DNA of 9,246 bases from Anaerolineales bacterium UBA3071 (GTDB taxonomy: Bacteria; Chloroflexota; Anaerolineae; UBA3071), in the NCBI GenBank assembly GCA_002366755.1, contig DFBV01000102.1:4560-13805 (forward strand). Reading direction: 5' to 3'. The notes beneath the pieces are model-generated. The model worked only from the letters and a program-made list of their open reading frames with translations. It had not been told where the DNA came from and did no database searches. Of the stretch, positions 4,985 to 9,246 are shown in pieces; the first letter of the stretch is position 1; each line of letters begins with the position of its first letter. The translations under genes and the position numbers were made by a program.

Positions 4985-7214
4985 GTTTCTGCTCCTCCCA
5001 GAACGTTTGCAGGGCAATGAACGGGACCGCTGGCTGCTGGCCGCCCTTTCGCCCTGTGTTCCAAGTGATGATCAACTCGTTCTTGGCTCGCGTGATCCCC
5101 ACGTACAGCAACCGCAGTCGCTCGGCGACATAGAGCAGGCGCGCCTCCCGGGTCGCCTCGCCCTCCTCGTGGGTAACCATTGGGCCCCCAAGGAGCAAGG
5201 CATCCAGTTGAGCCAGGGCTTCTGCCTCCAGGTTCAACCGCTCGCGGATGAACCACTTCTCGGCGATGTACTTGTCGTGGGACTGCCCGGAGGGGAAGTT
5301 ATAGTTGTTGACAGACATCAGGTAGACCCGGTCCCACTCCAGTCCCTTGGCCTTGTGAACAGTGGCCACAACCACCTCACCCTTGTGCCGCTCGGGGTCG
5401 AAGCCAGTGTCGTCTTCGCTCAGCCCCAGGAAGCGGCGTTCGTTCTTGGCAATCACCGCCAACTCGTCGGTGAGCTCTGGAAGCTGCCACTCAGGATGGG
5501 TTTCGCTCGCCCGGCGCAGGAGTCCCGCCAGCTTGTGCGCCACCGCCAGGTCAACCGTCTTCTGGAACAAGTCCTGGGCCAGGGTAAGGATCAACTGGTC
5601 GATGGGAAGCAGAGTCGCCCCCTGCCAGCGTCGGACCAGCTCGCGAAATGCCAACAACTGCTCTCTGCCCCCAGGAACCTCGGTCAGGTCCAACTCATCA
5701 AGCCAGTCCCTATCGGCTCGCGGCCACAGGAAATCCTCGACGCGACGGCAGCTCCGCAGTGTCCTGGCAACCTTCTCAGAACGTGCGATTGCCTCCGGGT
5801 CCTTCCGGTCCCCCCGCCGCCAGACCCTGTAGACTCTGGCCAACTTCTTGGAACTGGAGGGGTCTGCCAGGTAGTTCACGACGTTGCCCAGAGCACCTGC
5901 TGTCTCCCGGGTAGCCTGGGTGCTGCGCAGGAGCTCGACGTGCTTTATGCCCCGTTGCTTGAGCTCGTCGATCACGGCGAATCCTCGTTGGTTGCGCGGC
6001 ACGAGGACAGCTACAGTCTCCTCTGGGTGATCGGGTAGCCATCGGGCCAGGGACCTCACAACGTTTAGCATCTCCTCCTGGGGAGTGAACTTGCGGGTGA
6101 TGAGCTGTACCTGGTCCGGGTTGTCAGCGGGATTCGGCTGCAAGTCGCCAGGTGGCGTGGGCTTGATGTGGGTGGGGGCGAGGGCATCCCGAACGACGAT
6201 CTCCAGCAGGGGATGCTCCTGCCGCGCCCAATCAACCAGGTGGTTGGCCAGATCCATGATGCTCTGGGTCGAGCGGCCGGAGTTGGGCAGTCGCTTGGCG
6301 TCGACACCTGGCTCCTCTAGAAAGCTGCGTAGGAACTGGGGGCTGGCGGTGGTGAAGGTCTCATAGATGGCTTGGTTGGGATCGCCAACGCGCACCCAGT
6401 TCCCGTTGGGGCCAACCAGCAGCCGCAGGATCTCCTCCTGCACCCGGCTGCTATCTTGCGCTTCGTCCTCCAGGATGAATGGCCAACGATGGCGCAGCCG
6501 CTGCAGGTACTCCTCGTCTAGCCGCAGGGCCTGGAGCGCCAGGCGGATGAGGTCATCGAAGTCAACAGCGCCGCAGTAGGCCAGGGCCCGTTGGTAGTCA
6601 GAGTAGATCGCCCACCCCATCTCCACGAGCGGAAGTGGCTGCGGGAATCGATCCAGGCTCTCACGCAGCTCCGCCACCGTTTTCTGCCGGTCCTTGGCTT
6701 GCTTGATAAAGCTGTTGGCGATGCCGCTGACCACCTCCGGCCACTTGTCTCGCCGAACCCAAGCGCGCCGATCTCCCTCCAGATCCACATCCAGGAAGTC
6801 GTCAGCAACATGGGGATTCGCCTGCAACCAGGCCTCCGCTGCATCCTGCCGTATCCGGTCGGCCGCCCGCTCGTCGATGATGTGGAAGTCGTCCGAGAGG
6901 CCAACCAGCCCAGGGTGCTCTCTCACGATGTCGTGGGCCAGCCCGTGCAGGGTGCGCACCCGGTAGCCCAGGTTGGGCAGCAGATGCCGCGCCTGGACAA
7001 AGGTGGCCACCCGGCTGGCGAAGTTGTTCACGGCGGAGTTGACCAGCGTCACCACCAGAACCTCCTGGTCGTCCTCCATCACGTCTCTGTCGATGATCTG
7101 GGCGGCCAGCAGCGAGAGCGTGTAGGTCTTGCCACTACCAGGCACAGCCGAGATGCCCATCCTGCCACGCTCGTATTCCAGGATCTCCCGCTGCTTCGGA
7201 CGAGGCTCAAGCAT
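4968..7214 (-). CDS. UvrD/AddA-like superfamily 1 DNA helicase without a nuclease domain
   Basis: A 748-residue SF1A helicase, which would unwind DNA with ATP. Motifs in order: Q-motif PKQREIL (Gln8); Walker A AVPGSGKT (23-30); motif Ia in VNSAVNNFASR; motif II LEDEAQD (DEAQD 250-254); motif III VGDPNQAIY (276-284); motif IV region RLPNSGRSTQSI (308-319), here N-S-G-R-S where the family usually has N-Y-R-S; motif V TVHKAKGLEW (618-627); and motif VI LLYVGITRAK (702-711). All catalytic positions look intact. The protein ends about 37 residues after motif VI, so it lacks the roughly 300-residue C-terminal nuclease of AddA or RecB. The start is ATG 7214, with AGGAGG 9 nt upstream and an 8-nt overlap with the preceding gene; an open frame continues to 7520 but lies inside that gene. 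The nuclease gene overlaps its 3' end. It could also be a free UvrD-type helicase, but the coupling argues for a complex. Confidence 0.92.
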   Translation of the reverse strand: MLEPRPKQREILEYERGRMGISAVPGSGKTYTLSLLAAQIIDRDVMEDDQEVLVVTLVNSAVNNFASRVATFVQARHLLPNLGYRVRTLHGLAHDIVREHPGLVGLSDDFHIIDERAADRIRQDAAEAWLQANPHVADDFLDVDLEGDRRAWVRRDKWPEVVSGIANSFIKQAKDRQKTVAELRESLDRFPQPLPLVEMGWAIYSDYQRALAYCGAVDFDDLIRLALQALRLDEEYLQRLRHRWPFILEDEAQDSSRVQEEILRLLVGPNGNWVRVGDPNQAIYETFTTASPQFLRSFLEEPGVDAKRLPNSGRSTQSIMDLANHLVDWARQEHPLLEIVVRDALAPTHIKPTPPGDLQPNPADNPDQVQLITRKFTPQEEMLNVVRSLARWLPDHPEETVAVLVPRNQRGFAVIDELKQRGIKHVELLRSTQATRETAGALGNVVNYLADPSSSKKLARVYRVWRRGDRKDPEAIARSEKVARTLRSCRRVEDFLWPRADRDWLDELDLTEVPGGREQLLAFRELVRRWQGATLLPIDQLILTLAQDLFQKTVDLAVAHKLAGLLRRASETHPEWQLPELTDELAVIAKNERRFLGLSEDDTGFDPERHKGEVVVATVHKAKGLEWDRVYLMSVNNYNFPSGQSHDKYIAEKWFIRERLNLEAEALAQLDALLLGGPMVTHEEGEATREARLLYVAERLRLLYVGITRAKNELIITWNTGRKGGQQPAVPFIALQTFWEEQKHASAD
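4992..4999 (-). promoter_or_regulatory. Shine-Dalgarno site that decides the nuclease start
   Basis: On the minus strand GGGAGGAG lies 7 nt before ATG 4984, within the end of the helicase gene. It supports ATG 4984 over the in-frame ATG 5017. Confidence 0.75.
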
Positions 7215-9246
7215 TGCTCGCCCCCTCCTCGACTCGCAACTGCCGTAGCACTCGCTGTATCGCCCGCAGTAACTCCCCCTTCTGCTCGCTGCCGCTCTCG
7301 CCCAGTTCGCATAGTCCCAGGTGGATCCTGCGCCGGCAGCGGCGGACCAGCCCTTGAGTGAGACGGAAGAGGGCCTCTTGGCGGGTCTTGGACTCGTCGG
7401 CGCCGGTCCAGACCTCATCACGCGGCCAATGGCGGCTAAGGACGTAGGGCTGCGTAAGGGGCTGGTACAGTCGCTCCCACCAGCCGCTGCTACCAACATC
7501 CAGCCAGAACTGGACGTCAACCGGCTGGTTGCGCATCAGGAAGGTGTAGGCCGGGGCCAGGAGAACCGCGTCCTCTGGCTGGAGCCGCCAACTGCGCACG
7601 TATTGGGCAGCGATCACGCCATCCTCCACCATCTCGATGTACTCCTGCCCCAGCGTTTTGCCCTCCTCGAAGGTGACACCTCCGGTGACCCAGCGGAACT
7701 TCTGCACCGACTCGATCAGATTGGCCGTCACAGCGGCCGCGTCGTAATCCCGATGGAAGCCGAAGCCTGCCTGGGAGAGCACCTCGCCGAACAGTCGGCT
7801 CAGGAAGTGGTCCAGCTCTGCCGCGTCGCCGACCGCATATGCCTCGATCCAGGCGCGCAGTCTCTCGTAGCGTTCGCCCAGCAGATATGTCAGGCGGTCC
7901 TTCATGTCGGGGTCAATCTGGTCGAAAGAGCCGAGCGTGGGCTCGCCCTCCCGGATGCGGTAGACGATCTGGGCCAGGAGCTGCGCCCGGACCAGGTCCA
8001 TCCCATTGATGGCCTGCATCAGCCCGTAGGCCACGTCGAACTTGGTGGGACAGATCCCCCACTTGGGGTGGGCGATGGCAGCCAGGGTCAGCAGGGCCCG
8101 GGTCGCCGACTCCTCCCGCAGGGGCCGCGAGGGGCGGTGGGAGCGAGTGGGAACGTTGCGCTGCTCCAGCCGGTTGGAGAGCGAGAACCGGAGGGCATCA
8201 GACAGGAACGGGACGAGGACGACGATCTCTCCGGGAGGGACCCCTTGTTCATTCACCAGTTCGGCAATCTGGTCGGCGACCCAGTCGAGCATCTGAGGGT
8301 AGTAGCGGTGGTATTCGTAGCTGAAGGCGAAGCGCACGCCTTCCGCAGGCGTCTGCTTCTCGCGGCGCAAACTGCCGGCCAGATGGTCGCCAAAGGTCCG
8401 CAATTCGGGCGAGGTGACGAAGGACTCGGTGAAGGCGATCCGCTCCTCGCACAGGTCTCTGAGGGCATAGCCGCTCTTTGGATCGGCACCCAGGAAACGA
8501 CGGTAGCCGCCGTCCTCATCATAGATGAGCAGGGCCGACCGGCAGTGGGGTATCCACTCCCACAACAGGTCGTGGGCCACCGGCGTGTCCTCTTCGATGT
8601 TGTCCACAATGAGGTGAGTGTAGGTCTCCAGCAGGTAGTCGCGGCACAGAGGCAGGCTCCATAGGTGCTTCACGAATACCTCCAACTGGAGGGAGAAGTC
8701 GAGAAGGTTGTGGGCCAGGCAGACCTCGCGGAAGCGAGTGGCGCAGGCCTGAGCTTCGTCGTATATCCGCTTCTGGCTCTGCTCGCCTCTCCAGGCAACC
8801 TTGAGTCGCTCCCCGATCTCGGTATGGGGGAACCCGACCACAGCGGCCTTGTTGAGATTGTCGATGATCTGGCTGTAGAGCCGGTTGCGGTCGATGACAA
8901 CGGACTCGAAGTACCCCTGATCGAGCAAGGGCCGGACCAGGCGCGCCATGTAGTACTGGGCCGTCTCCAGGGTGAGGAAGGTAGGCGGCTCATCTGGATG
9001 GGCAAAACCCGCCTCCTCAGCAATCATCGGCCAGAAGAGATCGACCATCCGTTGGGCCAGGCCGCCGACGGTGAAGATGGTCACCTGCCCACCGGCATCA
9101 ACGGTCGGCCGGTGGAGGGCATCGTAGTAGGGCGCGGCCAGCGTGCGCTGGGGGACGATGACCAGAGTGCACCGGGCTGGGACGCCCGCCTTCAGCAAGT
9201 GCAGAAGCTGGGCGACTCCGGCGGTCGTCTTGCCGGTACCTGCGGG
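7207..9246 (-). CDS. AddB/RecC-like P-loop helicase-like subunit with degenerate motifs (5' end outside window)
   Basis: At least 679 residues. The frame is open to the window edge, where the first visible residues PAGTGKTTAG are a Walker A motif, so only a short N-terminus is missing; the TTG at 9198 is internal. The rest follows the UvrD layout with key residues lost. Motif II reads LIVDNIEED (visible residues 212-220) in place of VDE-x-QD. Motif III reads YDEDGGYRRFLGADP (242-256), aligned with GDDDQSIYRFRGADP, so the Gln is gone. A 2A-like segment IVVLVPFLSDALRFSL follows (341-356). In place of motif V is VLLAPAYTFLMRNQPVDVQF, without the T-x-H-x2-KG core, and the motif VI region (LTQGLVRRCRRRIHLG) lacks TRA. 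A conserved P-loop with decayed helicase motifs is the pattern of AddB. No PD-(D/E)XK motif or cysteine cluster is present at the C-terminus, where AddB has its nuclease. The 8-nt overlap with the helicase gene suggests the two proteins pair. Confidence 0.75.
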   Translation of the reverse strand, partial: PAGTGKTTAGVAQLLHLLKAGVPARCTLVIVPQRTLAAPYYDALHRPTVDAGGQVTIFTVGGLAQRMVDLFWPMIAEEAGFAHPDEPPTFLTLETAQYYMARLVRPLLDQGYFESVVIDRNRLYSQIIDNLNKAAVVGFPHTEIGERLKVAWRGEQSQKRIYDEAQACATRFREVCLAHNLLDFSLQLEVFVKHLWSLPLCRDYLLETYTHLIVDNIEEDTPVAHDLLWEWIPHCRSALLIYDEDGGYRRFLGADPKSGYALRDLCEERIAFTESFVTSPELRTFGDHLAGSLRREKQTPAEGVRFAFSYEYHRYYPQMLDWVADQIAELVNEQGVPPGEIVVLVPFLSDALRFSLSNRLEQRNVPTRSHRPSRPLREESATRALLTLAAIAHPKWGICPTKFDVAYGLMQAINGMDLVRAQLLAQIVYRIREGEPTLGSFDQIDPDMKDRLTYLLGERYERLRAWIEAYAVGDAAELDHFLSRLFGEVLSQAGFGFHRDYDAAAVTANLIESVQKFRWVTGGVTFEEGKTLGQEYIEMVEDGVIAAQYVRSWRLQPEDAVLLAPAYTFLMRNQPVDVQFWLDVGSSGWWERLYQPLTQPYVLSRHWPRDEVWTGADESKTRQEALFRLTQGLVRRCRRRIHLGLCELGESGSEQKGELLRAIQRVLRQLRVEEGASNA
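7224..7229 (-). promoter_or_regulatory. Shine-Dalgarno site of the UvrD/AddA-like helicase
   Basis: A perfect AGGAGG on the minus strand, 9 nt before ATG 7214, lies within the last codons of the upstream gene. It decides the helicase start. Confidence 0.75.

Noticed and set aside
4983..6038. Plus-strand open frame (351 codons) opposite the helicase
   Set aside because: Mirror frame of the helicase codons, with no ribosome binding site or recognisable motif. The frame at 6591-7361 was rejected for the same reason.
7215..7520. 102-codon upstream extension of the helicase
   Set aside because: It lies entirely within the upstream P-loop gene in another frame and is low-complexity. ATG 7214 has a perfect AGGAGG and the Q-motif follows directly.
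7321..8664. Long plus-strand open frame (447 codons) opposite the AddB-like gene
   Set aside because: It is antisense to a protein with recognisable motifs, its translation shows no family resemblance, and long antisense frames are expected in GC-rich coding DNA.

Overview
GC-rich bacterial DNA. The gene content, and especially the short intergenic and intragenic repeats, suggest a Chloroflexota-type bacterium (Anaerolineae or a relative) or another environmental lineage with the same repeats. That placement is inference from family resemblance and repeat style; no taxonomic marker gene lies in the window.

Layout. On the + strand, positions 1-192 hold the last 63 codons of an archaeal-type cofactor-independent phosphoglycerate mutase. 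After a 54-nt spacer with phased TGGT motifs comes a complete alpha/beta hydrolase of the lecithin:cholesterol acyltransferase (LCAT) family (247-1572). Its stop codon converges on that of recJ, with 9 nt between them and no recognisable terminator.

The rest (1582-9246) is one minus-strand cluster of DNA-end-processing genes. In order of transcription they are: a P-loop, helicase-like protein with degenerate motifs (7207 to beyond 9246, 5' end missing); a UvrD/AddA-like SF1 helicase with intact motifs (4968-7214); a small PD-(D/E)XK nuclease with a four-cysteine Fe-S signature (4136-4984); and a long RecJ 5'-3' single-strand exonuclease (1582-3948). The first three overlap by 8 and 17 nt and have strong Shine-Dalgarno sequences, so they are probably translationally coupled.

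How they may work together. The three overlapping genes contain the parts of a two-subunit AddAB enzyme (active helicase, degenerate helicase-like scaffold, Fe-S nuclease) spread over three polypeptides. Neither helicase-like protein carries a nuclease domain of its own. I read this as a split AddAB/RecBCD-like helicase-nuclease, with RecJ downstream supplying a separate single-strand exonuclease.

Repeats. An identical 30-bp near-perfect palindrome sits in frame inside two of these genes (recJ and the nuclease) and is translated in two different reading frames. A MITE-like element of about 120 bp, with CCACAGAG-type inverted ends, fills the gap between the nuclease gene and recJ. A related repeat fragment encodes the last ten residues of RecJ.
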